Shown here: positions 1-8,290 of the stretch, piece by piece
How positions within the stretch are numbered: position 1 is the first letter of the stretch
Layout: each line of letters begins with the position of its first letter
Assembly: GCF_024464595.1 (NCBI RefSeq)
Contig: NZ_JANHAW010000002.1
Coordinates: 558,001-622,000 of the forward strand
Direction: 5' to 3'
Source: Halobellus litoreus
GTDB taxonomy: Archaea; Halobacteriota; Halobacteria; Halobacteriales; Haloferacaceae
Length of the DNA: 64,000 nucleotides
The notes under the pieces: model-generated
The model's database searches: none
What the model was told of the DNA's origin: nothing
Seen by the model: only the letters and a program-made list of their open reading frames with translations
Position numbers and translations under genes: made by a program

Positions 1-818
1 CGCCGGAGCTCGAAGTGGCGGCAGTCGGGCCGCATCGTCTCGTGGTAGGAGCGCCAGCCCCGGCCGTAGGCGCGCTCGGCGAGTTCGAGGCGTCGCCGCC
101 GCCGCTCCGCGTCGCGTCCGGCGTCGGCGGGCGTCACCTCGCTGGGATACCACTCGACCGTGCCGGTGGGATCGGGTTCGGCCCCCTCTGCCTCGCCGGC
201 CGCACCGACGTCGTCGTCGAACGAGAGCGTCAGGATGCCCACGTCGACGGGCAGATCCTCGAGGAGCGCCGGTTCGATGCGGCTCCCGGTGGACTCGGTC
301 GCCACCCACACCTCGTCGGCGAGGGCGGTCTCGACGTCGTGCTCCAACTGTCCGGAGAGCGCCCGCGCCGCCGACGCGTCGAGGTCGGGCTTGTTCTCGA
401 CCGCGACGATCCGCCGGACCCAGTCGGGATACGGCGCGACGCGTCTGATCTCGATCCGGTTGCCCCGCCGCCGCGTCTCGACGACCTCGCGGTCGGCCGC
501 GCGGTGGACGGCGGCGCGGACGTAGCGCCACGGGTACCCCGGATGCGGTAGCGCGTCCCGGTACCACGACCACTCGGCGGGGGCGTTGCGGACGACGTGC
601 AGGAGGTCCGAATCCAGTTCGCGCTCGCCGAAACGCCGGCGGGCCGCGAGACCCTCGGGGTCGCACTCGACGACGACAGTGTCCCAGCGACGCTCCCGGG
701 TGCCGAGCTGTCGGGAGACGAGGACGGCGCTCCGGCGGGTCGACTCGGGCGGCCACGACGTCTCCACCCAGCGACAGACGAGTAGCTCGAATCCGAACTC
801 GGCGTCTCCGGGGTACAC
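1..818 (-). CDS. DUF5787-like haloarchaeal protein (partial, C-terminus cut by window edge)
   Basis: An open minus-strand frame begins at a GTG (818) 18 bases after the stop of the upstream Nudix gene and stays open to the left edge, so the C-terminus is missing. The visible ~272 residues start VYPGDAEFGFELLVCRWVE and include PYPDWVRRIVAVENKPDLD, a segment that looks like the catalytic-strand region of a restriction-endonuclease-like fold (the VENKPDLD part resembles a D/ExK motif). From memory this is a conserved haloarchaeal family (DUF5787) of unknown function. The reading frame is the same as that of the Nudix gene, and the short gap suggests co-transcription. Nuclease activity is only an inference from the motif. 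Confidence 0.7.
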   Translation of the reverse strand, partial: MYPGDAEFGFELLVCRWVETSWPPESTRRSAVLVSRQLGTRERRWDTVVVECDPEGLAARRRFGERELDSDLLHVVRNAPAEWSWYRDALPHPGYPWRYVRAAVHRAADREVVETRRRGNRIEIRRVAPYPDWVRRIVAVENKPDLDASAARALSGQLEHDVETALADEVWVATESTGSRIEPALLEDLPVDVGILTLSFDDDVGAAGEAEGAEPDPTGTVEWYPSEVTPADAGRDAERRRRRLELAERAYGRGWRSYHETMRPDCRHFELR

Positions 819-836
819 GGGTGTCGACTCCGGCGT

Positions 837-1298
837 CTACGCGAGGTACTTCCCGTCCTCGGCCTCGCCGTTCTCCGCGGCCAGTTGATCCAGGTACTCG
901 TGGGCCCGCTCGAATATCTCGCGGGGACCGTCCTGCGTGATCGTGTTGAGCGCCTGCTCGTAGTCGCGCCACTGGAGGTCGCGGTGTTCGTTCGAGAGCT
1001 CGGCGCTCGCCTCGAAGGAGCGCGCGATGAACAGGTGAACGGTCTTGTGGATCGTCTTGCCGTTGGCCTCGAAGACGTAGTCGTACTCCTCGCGGAACCC
1101 GTCGATGAGGCGGAAATCCTCGATCCCCGCCTCCTCTTTCACTTCACGAATCGCCGTCTGCTGGAGCTCCTCTTCGCCCTCGACCCCGCCTTTGGGGAAC
1201 TCCCAGTCCCCCGGTCGGCTCTTCAGGAGCAAATACTCCCGTTCGCCGCGGGTGTCGCGGAAGAGGATCGCTCCAGCGCTTACCGCTTCCACTGTCAT
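837..1298 (-). CDS. Nudix hydrolase, diadenosine tetraphosphatase-like
   Basis: The 153-residue protein has a complete Nudix box (consensus GX5EX7REUXEEXGU) at about residues 37-59, beginning GGVEGEEELQ and ending REVKEEAGI, which supplies the metal-binding glutamates. The N-terminus (SAGAILFR, then WEFPKGG) is typical of the bis(5'-nucleosyl)-tetraphosphatase type, which cleaves Ap4A and related dinucleotides in the cytoplasm. Length is normal for the family. Exact substrate cannot be told from sequence. The DUF5787-like gene follows 18 bases downstream on the same strand. The ATG at 1298 is the first in frame. Confidence 0.88.
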   Translation of the reverse strand: MTVEAVSAGAILFRDTRGEREYLLLKSRPGDWEFPKGGVEGEEELQQTAIREVKEEAGIEDFRLIDGFREEYDYVFEANGKTIHKTVHLFIARSFEASAELSNEHRDLQWRDYEQALNTITQDGPREIFERAHEYLDQLAAENGEAEDGKYLA

Positions 1299-1555
1299 TA
1301 GCTACACAAACCAGACAGGACGTTAAGAGGCTATCGGACGTTGGAGGAAGACGACCCCGGCACGCGGCCGCGTACCCGCCACTCCGAGACGAGGATCGAA
1401 TCGATATGCGATCGTGCGGTCAGGGGGGTCGTGCCGGAGGAGTCACCCCGCGTCCGCCGCGGTTGCTCGGCACGCCGGCGCGGGAACGACGGTCCGATGG
1501 ATGTACTTTTACCGCTCGGTGCCGACGTCTCTCCTAACCCAGCGAGATCCCAGCT

Positions 1556-1888
1556 ATGACCTTCGTCACGAAACTCCGCTTCCAGTCGGGGAACCGACAC
1601 GAACTGGAATCGGAAGTCTCAGACCTCAAATCGATGCTCGAACGCAAGGGCGCGGAGTGCAAGGGGCCGCACGCCGACCCGCCCGAGCGAATCACCGTCC
1701 CGCAGTACAAGTCGCTGCAGCCCGGCGACGCGTTCTCGGCGTGGGACTACACCGTCTACTCGCGACACCTGGAGATCCACGGCAACGACCACATCGCCCG
1801 CGAGGTCGGCCACATGGACTTCCCGGAGAGCCTCCACGTCGAAATCGAGGTCGAACAGCAGAAGCCCGCCGGTCACCTGCGGAAGTAG
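1556..1888 (+). CDS. uS10/mL48-like small protein
   Basis: A 110-residue protein resembling the haloarchaeal uS10-like family: ribosomal S10-type alpha/beta fold, with the conserved core KGAECKGPH and QYKSLQPGD. It is distinct from the canonical ribosomal uS10 encoded with the elongation factor genes. Its role is not established; a ribosome- or RNA-associated role is inferred from the fold. A T-rich TATA-like element (about 1506-1513) lies some 45 nt upstream, giving a short leader. It is flanked by a divergent Nudix gene and a convergent small OB-fold gene, so it is probably monocistronic. Confidence 0.75.
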   Translation: MTFVTKLRFQSGNRHELESEVSDLKSMLERKGAECKGPHADPPERITVPQYKSLQPGDAFSAWDYTVYSRHLEIHGNDHIAREVGHMDFPESLHVEIEVEQQKPAGHLRK

Positions 1889-2005
1889 CGCAGCGCGGGA
1901 GCCAACGGTCGAACCGCGGCGTCGACAACGACAACCGAACCGCGGGATCCGCGTCGACGTCGGCGCGTCCCGACGAGGGGGCGGCGACGACGACCGAAGC
2001 CGTAG

Positions 2006-2269
2006 TCAGCCCTCGTTTTCCAGCACGTCGACGACGCGCGCGGTGCCGCGGAACGTCGACTCGTCGAACGATTCCACCTCGATTCTGACCTTCGCGTCGA
2101 GGAGCGACGGGTCCGCGCCGGGCAGTTCCAGGACCGTGTCGCCGACGCGGACGAGCAGGCCGTCGTCGGTGCGTCCGGTGACGAACGCCGGCACTTCGTC
2201 GCCGACCTCGAAGGACGGCGTCGACGAGCGGAAGCGGAGCCCCGCCAGGAACTTGTCCAGGCGGCTCAT
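2006..2269 (-). CDS. small OB-fold (TRAM/S1-like) haloarchaeal protein, DUF7513-like
   Basis: 87 residues starting MSRLDKFLAGLRF. The body (EVGDEVPAFVTGRTDDG, then VRVGDTVLELPG) has the alternating beta pattern of a TRAM or S1-like OB fold, suggesting nucleic-acid binding; this is inference. The ATG overlaps the stop codon of the upstream NhaC-type antiporter gene in an ATGA arrangement, so the two are translationally coupled. A longer upstream extension in this frame was rejected because it would lie inside the antiporter gene. Confidence 0.75.
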   Translation of the reverse strand: MSRLDKFLAGLRFRSSTPSFEVGDEVPAFVTGRTDDGLLVRVGDTVLELPGADPSLLDAKVRIEVESFDESTFRGTARVVDVLENEG

Positions 2270-3786
2270 ACGCGGCTCACCTCCTCGCTCGCGCGGTCGG
2301 AGACGTACTCGCGGCCGTACCCGGTCCACGCCGCCAGCAGGAAGACGGCCACGAGGAACCACCCGTGGAAGACGAACGGGAAGACCGAGGCGGGGTTGAC
2401 CACCATCGCCTGGGTGAACCACTCGTACTGGTCCGGGAGCCGCTGCATCGCCGAGTAGCCGGCGAGCAGGCCGCCGCCCCACGGGAAGATGTACCCGAGC
2501 GCCGCCGTGTTGGCGTCGAGGATGTTCGCCCGGCGGTAGCCGTTGATGTTGAAGCGACGGCCGAGCGTCTTGATGTACGGCGCGATGGCGATCTCGGCGG
2601 CGGTGTTGATCGTGATCATCGCGTTGACGATCGCCGTCCCGAGGACCATCGTCGTCTCGGCGCGCCGGACCGTGGTCGCGACGCGTTCGAGCAGGAACTC
2701 CTGGATGGCGTCGAAGCCGCCGCCGCGCTGCATCAACTGCGCGGCCGCGACGATCAGGAGCACGAGGACGATCAGCGGGAAGAAGCCCACTGCGCCGGTG
2801 TAGAGGCTCCCCGAGACCGTCGCGCTGCCGGGGTCGACGGGGACGATCAGCGAGCCGAGTACCGGGATCGCGTCCATCGACTGGACGAGGGCGGACTCGC
2901 GGGACCCCTCGAACGCGAGGATCGCCGAGGCCTCCGAGAGGCCGAGCGCGAGGTTGAGCACGACCGAGAGGACGATCCCCCAGGAGATCGCCTCGACGAT
3001 GTGCCGGCCCCGGACCGCGGTCACGATCACGACGCCGATCGAGGCGAGGTGGACGAGGCCGAGCGCGGTGCCAGCGCCGCCGGTGGCGGCCGCGTCGACC
3101 GGCGTGCCCTGCATCGCCTGGCCGGCGACCAGGTACGACGCGAACGCGAACACGGCCGCGACGATCGCGTACTTGAACCGCGAGGCGACGACGCCGCCGA
3201 TGTCGGCGTCCTGCGTCACCGCGGAGACGATCGTCGTGTCGCTCACGGGCGCGAGGTTGTCACCGAAGACCGCCCCCGAGAGGATCGCGCCGAACAGCAG
3301 GATCGGGTTCGCGCCGACGGCGACGCCCGCGGGGAACACCAGGGCGGTGAACGCGATCGCCGTCCCGTAGCCGGTTCCGATTCCCGTCGCCAGGAGCGCC
3401 GCGAGGATGAACGTGATCGCGGGGAACAGCGCCGCGCCCACGCGGACGGCCTCTGCGGCCCAGACGAGGCCGTCGACGAAGCCGCCGACCTGGATGGTCT
3501 CGGCGAACATCCCGGCCCACAGCCAGGCGACGATCGCGGTCGCGGCGACCCGCTGTGTCATCCCGTCGAAGAGGATGTCGGCGTAGGTCTTCCAGGAGCC
3601 ACGGACGAAGAACATTCCGCCGATCAATCCGACCAGGATCCCCACGATGAGGCCGCTGGTATCGCCGATACCGAGCAGTCCGCTCTGGACGATCGCCCAG
3701 ACGATGAAGAAGGCGATGGGGATCGCACTGGCGGCACGCCCCCCATAGAACTGGAGCGTCGTCGATTCGTCGGTGGTAGAACTCAT
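2266..3786 (-). CDS. nhaC: Na+/H+ antiporter, NhaC family
   Basis: A 506-residue polytopic membrane protein with about 11-12 hydrophobic segments. The signature GAVFGDNLAPVSDTT (about residues 177-191) is the NhaC-family transport motif with conserved Asp and Ser/Thr residues. These antiporters exchange Na+ and H+ across the cytoplasmic membrane; in halophiles they support Na+ exclusion. The N-terminus MSSTTDESTTLQFYGG is cytosolic. A TATA-like element (GTTTATCC on the minus strand, 3811-3818) sits about 29 nt before the ATG, consistent with a leaderless message. The small OB-fold gene is coupled through an ATGA overlap. Some family members are assigned to other cation or amine substrates, so specificity is inferred. 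Confidence 0.88.
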   Translation of the reverse strand: MSSTTDESTTLQFYGGRAASAIPIAFFIVWAIVQSGLLGIGDTSGLIVGILVGLIGGMFFVRGSWKTYADILFDGMTQRVAATAIVAWLWAGMFAETIQVGGFVDGLVWAAEAVRVGAALFPAITFILAALLATGIGTGYGTAIAFTALVFPAGVAVGANPILLFGAILSGAVFGDNLAPVSDTTIVSAVTQDADIGGVVASRFKYAIVAAVFAFASYLVAGQAMQGTPVDAAATGGAGTALGLVHLASIGVVIVTAVRGRHIVEAISWGIVLSVVLNLALGLSEASAILAFEGSRESALVQSMDAIPVLGSLIVPVDPGSATVSGSLYTGAVGFFPLIVLVLLIVAAAQLMQRGGGFDAIQEFLLERVATTVRRAETTMVLGTAIVNAMITINTAAEIAIAPYIKTLGRRFNINGYRRANILDANTAALGYIFPWGGGLLAGYSAMQRLPDQYEWFTQAMVVNPASVFPFVFHGWFLVAVFLLAAWTGYGREYVSDRASEEVSRV

Positions 3787-3893
3787 CGGGCGAGTTGTCG
3801 ATAGCGTCTCGGATAAACGAACCGATCCGCCGGGAGACGGGTCCGGGAGCGGCCGCCCGACTGAGGATTCCGAAGAGAGCGCGCTCCCGACGC

Positions 3894-3901
3894 GATTTTA
3901 C
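3894..3901 (+). promoter_or_regulatory. TATA box of the M20 amidohydrolase gene
   Basis: GATTTTAC is centred 27 nt before the ATG at 3925, the spacing expected for a leaderless haloarchaeal transcript, and it supports that start codon. Confidence 0.55.
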
Positions 3902-3924
3902 CGACGGACGTCGCAGAGGACGGT

Positions 3925-5196
3925 ATGTCTGTGACCGACCTCGTCGAACTCCGACGCGACCTGCATCGCCATCCCGAACCGGCCTGGCGCGAGTTCTACA
4001 CCACCGCGCGGATCGTCGAGGAACTGGAGGAACGCGACCTCGACGCGCTCTATGTTGGACGGGAGGCGCTCGCCGAGACGGACCGCGTGGGCGTCCCCGA
4101 GGACGACGAACTCGACGAGTGGATGGCGCGCGCCCGCGCTGCCGGTGCCCGGGAGGACGTCCTGGAGCGGCTCGAGGGGGGATACACCGGCGCGGTCGCG
4201 GTCGCCGAACGGGGCGAGGGCCCAACGGTCGCCCTGCGGGTCGACATCGACGGGCTGCCGATCGACGAGTCTGGAGTGGACGACCACCACCCCGCGGCCG
4301 AGGGGTTCCGCTCGGAGCACGAGGGGTACATGCACGCCTGCGGCCACGACGCCCACGCGGCGATCGGGATCGGCGTCCTCGACGCCGTCCTCGACAGCGA
4401 CTTCGCCGGGACGCTGAAGGTGTTCTTCCAACCGGGCGAGGAGCGCATCGTCGGCGGGGAGCCGATGGCGAACTCGGGGCACCTCGACGACGTCGACTAC
4501 CTGCTGGCGGTCCACGTCGGCCTCGATCACCCGACCGGCGAAGTCGTCGCCGGAATCGACGGCTTCCTGGCGGTCTCGCAGTTCGAGGCCGAGTTCGTCG
4601 GGACGCCCTCGCACGCAGGGGCGCGACCCGAGGCGGGGGACAACGCGATGCAGGCGGTCGCGACGGCCATCGAGAACCTCTACGGGATCCCGCGCCACGG
4701 CGACGGGGCGACGCGGGTCAACGTCGGCGTCGTCGAGGGCGGGACCACGACGAACATCGTGGCCGAGCGCGTCGCGATCGAGGGCGAGGTCCGGGGCGAT
4801 TCCACCGAGTTGATGGAGTATATGGACGAGAAGGCCCGCCGCGTTCTCCGCTCCGCGGCCGAGATGCACGGCTGCGAGGTCGAGATCGCGACGGCGGGGA
4901 GTGCCCCGTCGACCCACAGCGACCACGAACTCGCGGGCGTCGTCGCGTCGGTGGCTCGCGAGGTCGACGGGATCACGTCCGTCCTCGAATCGGACCACCT
5001 CGGCGGCAGCGAGGACGCGACGTACCTGATGCGGCGCGTCCAGGAGCGCGGCGGGTACGCGGCGTACGTGGGCGTCGGCACGGATCACCCCGGCGGCCAC
5101 CACACGAGCACGTTCGACGTCGACGAGGCGAGCATCGCTCACGGCGTCGACGTGCTCTCGCGAGCGGTCGTCGAACTCGGCTCGCGGCGACCCTGA
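3925..5196 (+). CDS. M20-family amidohydrolase, AbgA-like
   Basis: 423-residue M20D-type metallopeptidase or amidohydrolase. The N-terminal ELRRDLHRHPEPAW and the metal-binding segment HACGHDAHAAIG (about residues 138-149), PGEE (about 171-174), and a C-terminal HHTST supply the dinuclear metal ligands and catalytic glutamate. The insert of about 60 residues between the first helix and the VALRVDIDGLP strand resembles AbgA (aminobenzoyl-glutamate hydrolase subunit A) more than plain IAA-amino-acid hydrolases. Predicted to hydrolyse an N-acyl amino acid in the cytoplasm; substrate unknown. The ATG is supported by a TATA box 27 nt upstream. It is divergent from the antiporter gene. Confidence 0.85.
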   Translation: MSVTDLVELRRDLHRHPEPAWREFYTTARIVEELEERDLDALYVGREALAETDRVGVPEDDELDEWMARARAAGAREDVLERLEGGYTGAVAVAERGEGPTVALRVDIDGLPIDESGVDDHHPAAEGFRSEHEGYMHACGHDAHAAIGIGVLDAVLDSDFAGTLKVFFQPGEERIVGGEPMANSGHLDDVDYLLAVHVGLDHPTGEVVAGIDGFLAVSQFEAEFVGTPSHAGARPEAGDNAMQAVATAIENLYGIPRHGDGATRVNVGVVEGGTTTNIVAERVAIEGEVRGDSTELMEYMDEKARRVLRSAAEMHGCEVEIATAGSAPSTHSDHELAGVVASVAREVDGITSVLESDHLGGSEDATYLMRRVQERGGYAAYVGVGTDHPGGHHTSTFDVDEASIAHGVDVLSRAVVELGSRRP

Positions 5197-5260
5197 CCGG
5201 ACGGCGGGGCGACCAGTCAGACGAGGGGTCACACGTCCGACCACCGTCAGACTCTCCGGA

Positions 5261-5268
5261 AAGTATTT
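5261..5268 (+). promoter_or_regulatory. TATA box deciding the start of the 5296 gene
   Basis: AAGTATTT is centred about 31 nt before the ATG at 5296 and only about 16 nt before an in-frame GTG at 5281, so a transcript from it would begin near 5291 and exclude the GTG. Confidence 0.5.
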
Positions 5269-5295
5269 GATCCGGATTCAGTGATACACACAGGG

Positions 5296-7650
5296 ATGAA
5301 CAGTCGAACTATCGACGTGGTGACCGACTGGGAGACGGTCTCCGCACCGGACGGATACGAGGGGCTCCACGGACTCGCCGACAGGGAGTTCAGCGGGGCC
5401 GTCTCCGCCGGGATGACGTGGGCGTTCTTTCTCAACGGCCGCGTCGTCGGCGTCTTCGAGGGGGACATCGAGGACTTCGAGGACGCCGAACTGACCGCCT
5501 ACCGCGCGGCAGATCCGAGCCTTCCGCTCTTGTTTTCGATGCAGGAACGCGGCGGGGAGACACAGGCGAGTTACTACACGAACGAGACGCCGCTCTCGGA
5601 GGCGGACCAGACGCTCTCGAACGGCGGCTTCACGGGCTATATCGAGCTTTCTGAGAACGTCCTCTCCGGGGATTACTACGTCGTCTACCACGGCGGGAAG
5701 TCGATGAGTGCCGCCTTCGTCGGGAGCTCCGAACGGCTGCTCACGGGCGATGAGGCGTTCGAGACGGCCGCCGACGAGGTGGGGATCTACGAGGTCATCG
5801 ACGTCGGCGTCGAACTCGTCGACATCCCGGAACCGCCGGCGGCCGCGGTCGAGGAGGCCGAGGACGAAACGTCGGCCGTGGCGGACCCCGAAGACGCGGG
5901 CGAGGCGGGGACCGACGGATCGGAGGAGGCCGCCGCAGAACCCGAGGGGGACACGGCCGCAGAACCCGAGACCGAGGCGGAGGCGACGGCCGAAGCCGAT
6001 CGCAGCGACGGCGTCACCACCGTCGACGACGCAGAGACTGGACCGGAGGCGAACGCCGATACCGCCGGGGAAGCGGATGACGAATCGGCGGCGACGGACG
6101 CGGATTCCGCGGGGGAGGCGAGTGCCGAACCCGCGGCGGCAGACGCCGGTGCGGAGGCGGAGGCCGGATCCACAGGCGGGGCGGCCGCCGAGAGCGACGC
6201 TGGGTCGTCGTCGACTGAGCCGGACTCGGAACGCGATAGGCGGCCGTCGCGCGCGGACGACGCGGAGCGGCTGACCGAGCGGGATCCGGCGGCGACGCCG
6301 GCGGGACCCCAGCACGATGCGCGGGACCCAGAGTCGACGACGGCGGCCGAGACTGGGGAGTCCGCGATCACCGAGGGGCCGACGGAAGCGACCGGGTCGG
6401 AGACGGTGCAATCGAGCGACGGACCCGCCGTGTTCTCCGACGAGGAGCGCTGGCGCGAGGCGAAGACGATTCCGTCGCTCGACCCGAGCGAGTCCAGCGG
6501 GAACGGAACGACCGGCGAGGCCGACAGCGACGAATCGGACCGGCGGTCCGCACGCGAGCGGGTCGCACAGATGCAGCGGGACCGGAGCGCGCGGAAGGCG
6601 GCGCGCGAGCGGAAGGCGTCGAAGTCGAACCCCTCCCCGGCGAAAGCCAGAGAGCGAGCGTCCTCACCGGCGACGGGCGAGGCGGTCGAACGGCTTAAAA
6701 AGCGGCTCTCGCGGGCGCGAGACAGGGTCGAATCGCTCGAAAATGAACGGAACGACCTGGCGGAGGAGCGCGACGAACTCCAGCGCGAACGCGCGGAGCG
6801 GGACCAGCGCATCGAGGAACTCGAAGCCGAACGCGAACAGCAGCGCGAGCGTATCGAGGAACTCGAAGCGGAGGTCGAACGTCTCGAAGCCGAACTCGAC
6901 GCGACGTCGCCCGGGGAGGACGTCACCCAAGAGACCTCGATGTCGCCCGATCAGGCGCTCTCGGGGACGAACCTGTTCGTCCGGTACGATCGAAAGGGCG
7001 AGGCCACGCTGGAGCACGCACACGACGGCGAGGCCACGCGCGAGGACGTCAGCGGTAACCTCCGGCTCGAACACCACACCACTTTCGAGACGGAGGGGCT
7101 GGTCGTCGACGGACGCCCGTACGTGGCATTCCTACACGACAGCACCGAGTACTCGTTCGCCCACTGGCTCGTGACTGATCTCCTCTACGAGATCGGTCAG
7201 ACCGGAAACCGGTCCGGTCTGTCGGGCGTGTTCGACGCGATACCCGACATCGATCGCATCGAACTGTACGGCACGGTGGGCGTCGAGACCGACGAGGGCG
7301 TCGAACGGCGCGACTTCGACGTCATCTTCCGCGACAAGATGGGCGATCCGCTGTTCGTCGCGGACATCAACGCCTCCCGGAACGCGACGACGGAGGCGAT
7401 GGTCGACTCGCTCGTGTCGAACACCGGGACCATCGCGAGCGAGGACGAGTCGCTGGCGGCGGGTTTCTACGTCACCGAGTCCTTCTACGAACCCGGCGCG
7501 CTGGAGACGGTCGCCGAGGAGACCGGGGGCGGGCTCCTCTCGCGGTCGAGCAAACTGTCGTACGTGAAACTGTCGCGGAAGCGCGGCTACCACCTCTGCC
7601 TGGCGGAGGCCCGGAACGGGGAGTTCCACCTGAACGTGCCGGATCTGTAG
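5296..7650 (+). CDS. large acidic coiled-coil haloarchaeal protein (DUF7527-like)
   Basis: About 784 residues in three parts: an N-terminal globular domain (1-185; begins MNSRTIDVVTDWETVSA), a very acidic, alanine-rich low-complexity linker (about 190-440), a basic/charged coiled coil with heptads rich in Glu and Arg (about 450-545, e.g. RIEELEAEREQQRERIEEL), and a C-terminal domain (about 555-784) with SRNATTEAMVDSL. The C-terminal part resembles a conserved haloarchaeal family (DUF7527 from memory). No membrane segment or signal peptide is visible. The architecture suggests an oligomeric cytoplasmic scaffold or regulator, but function is unknown. I chose ATG 5296 over GTG 5281 because of promoter spacing. 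Confidence 0.75.
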   Translation: MNSRTIDVVTDWETVSAPDGYEGLHGLADREFSGAVSAGMTWAFFLNGRVVGVFEGDIEDFEDAELTAYRAADPSLPLLFSMQERGGETQASYYTNETPLSEADQTLSNGGFTGYIELSENVLSGDYYVVYHGGKSMSAAFVGSSERLLTGDEAFETAADEVGIYEVIDVGVELVDIPEPPAAAVEEAEDETSAVADPEDAGEAGTDGSEEAAAEPEGDTAAEPETEAEATAEADRSDGVTTVDDAETGPEANADTAGEADDESAATDADSAGEASAEPAAADAGAEAEAGSTGGAAAESDAGSSSTEPDSERDRRPSRADDAERLTERDPAATPAGPQHDARDPESTTAAETGESAITEGPTEATGSETVQSSDGPAVFSDEERWREAKTIPSLDPSESSGNGTTGEADSDESDRRSARERVAQMQRDRSARKAARERKASKSNPSPAKARERASSPATGEAVERLKKRLSRARDRVESLENERNDLAEERDELQRERAERDQRIEELEAEREQQRERIEELEAEVERLEAELDATSPGEDVTQETSMSPDQALSGTNLFVRYDRKGEATLEHAHDGEATREDVSGNLRLEHHTTFETEGLVVDGRPYVAFLHDSTEYSFAHWLVTDLLYEIGQTGNRSGLSGVFDAIPDIDRIELYGTVGVETDEGVERRDFDVIFRDKMGDPLFVADINASRNATTEAMVDSLVSNTGTIASEDESLAAGFYVTESFYEPGALETVAEETGGGLLSRSSKLSYVKLSRKRGYHLCLAEARNGEFHLNVPDL

Positions 7651-7654
7651 GCGG

Positions 7655-7695
7655 AAAGCAAAAACGAGGCGAAAACGGGTCTTCGGACGTCCGAA
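7655..7695 (-). terminator. candidate terminator between convergent genes
   Basis: A perfect 14-base palindrome TTCGGACGTCCGAA (7682-7695) sits directly after the stop of the minus-strand gene and is followed, in its direction, by several T runs (complement of 7655-7680). T runs are the usual archaeal termination signal; the hairpin role is inferred. Confidence 0.5.
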
Positions 7696-7696
7696 C

Positions 7697-8002
7697 TCAG
7701 CCTTGAACTTCGACGGCCTCTTCGATCTTCATCTCGTCGAGTTTGTCGACGATCTGATCGAGTTTCTCGTCGAGTTCGTCGACGAAGTCGGCGGTCCGCT
7801 CGGTCGTGATCGCACCTTGGCTCGACGGTTCGATGAGGTTCTCCTCTTCGAGGACGCGCAGCGAATAGCGGACCTTGTGATGCGGGTAGCCGGTCTCGTT
7901 CGACATCTTCACGATCCCGATCGGTTCGCTTTCGATGACCATTCTCAGGACCTGCAAGTGGCGTTCTAGCATATCCACTTCCTTCTCCAGTCGGTCTATC
8001 AT
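7697..8002 (-). CDS. small winged-helix transcriptional regulator
   Basis: 101 residues: an N-terminal helix MIDRLEKEVDMLERH, a winged-helix domain (about 15-70) with IVKMSNETGYPHHKVRYSL as the likely recognition segment and a wing ending EPSSQGAITT, and a C-terminal amphipathic helix (FVDELDEKLDQIVDKLDEM) likely for dimerisation. Similar small predicted regulators are widespread in haloarchaea; target unknown. A palindromic TATA box (8029-8036) lies 30 nt upstream of this ATG, arguing for a leaderless message and against a much longer in-frame extension that runs antisense through purA. It is divergent from purA. Confidence 0.8.
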   Translation of the reverse strand: MIDRLEKEVDMLERHLQVLRMVIESEPIGIVKMSNETGYPHHKVRYSLRVLEEENLIEPSSQGAITTERTADFVDELDEKLDQIVDKLDEMKIEEAVEVQG

Positions 8003-8028
8003 GTCATCTGTTAACTTGTCTGGGCAGG

Positions 8029-8036
8029 ATTTAAAT
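8029..8036 (-). promoter_or_regulatory. TATA box of the winged-helix gene
   Basis: ATTTAAAT, a perfect palindrome in a GC-rich region, is centred about 30 nt before the ATG at 8002 on the minus strand. Confidence 0.6.
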
Positions 8037-8260
8037 GTTGCCCTCCGGACCGCAGAACCAGCCGACGAGGGTCCGGATTCCCGCCGCGTACGGGTGTTGT
8101 TACCGTGTACGAGCGGGGGTGTAAATAACGATTCGGGTCGATTCTCACGCGGTGGTTCCGCCGGCGAGACGGGGAGGGGATGCGGGGGGGTGGCATCGAC
8201 CCGTCCGCAGCCGACAGCCACGTCCGCGGCTCGACTCTCGATCGCTCGCGGACCGTAATG

Positions 8261-8269
8261 GGTTTTACG
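8261..8269 (+). promoter_or_regulatory. TATA box of purA
   Basis: GGTTTTACG is centred about 26 nt before the purA ATG at 8291, fitting a leaderless transcript. The rest of the 288-base gap back to 8003 holds a second AT-rich patch (GTGTAAATAACG, about 8118-8129) with no gene that I can assign. Confidence 0.5.
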
Positions 8270-8290
8270 GGGGGCGGAGAACCGCCGTGT

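Noticed and set aside
2365-3804. 479-codon plus-strand frame
   Set aside because: Antisense to the NhaC-type antiporter; Asp/Arg/Glu-rich and without domains.
5281-5295. GTG start of the coiled-coil protein
   Set aside because: Too close to the TATA box at 5261-5268 to be on the transcript; ATG 5296 fits.
8118-8129. Second AT-rich patch between the winged-helix gene and purA
   Set aside because: It looks like a TATA box, but no ORF or RNA structure follows at a suitable distance that I could support.
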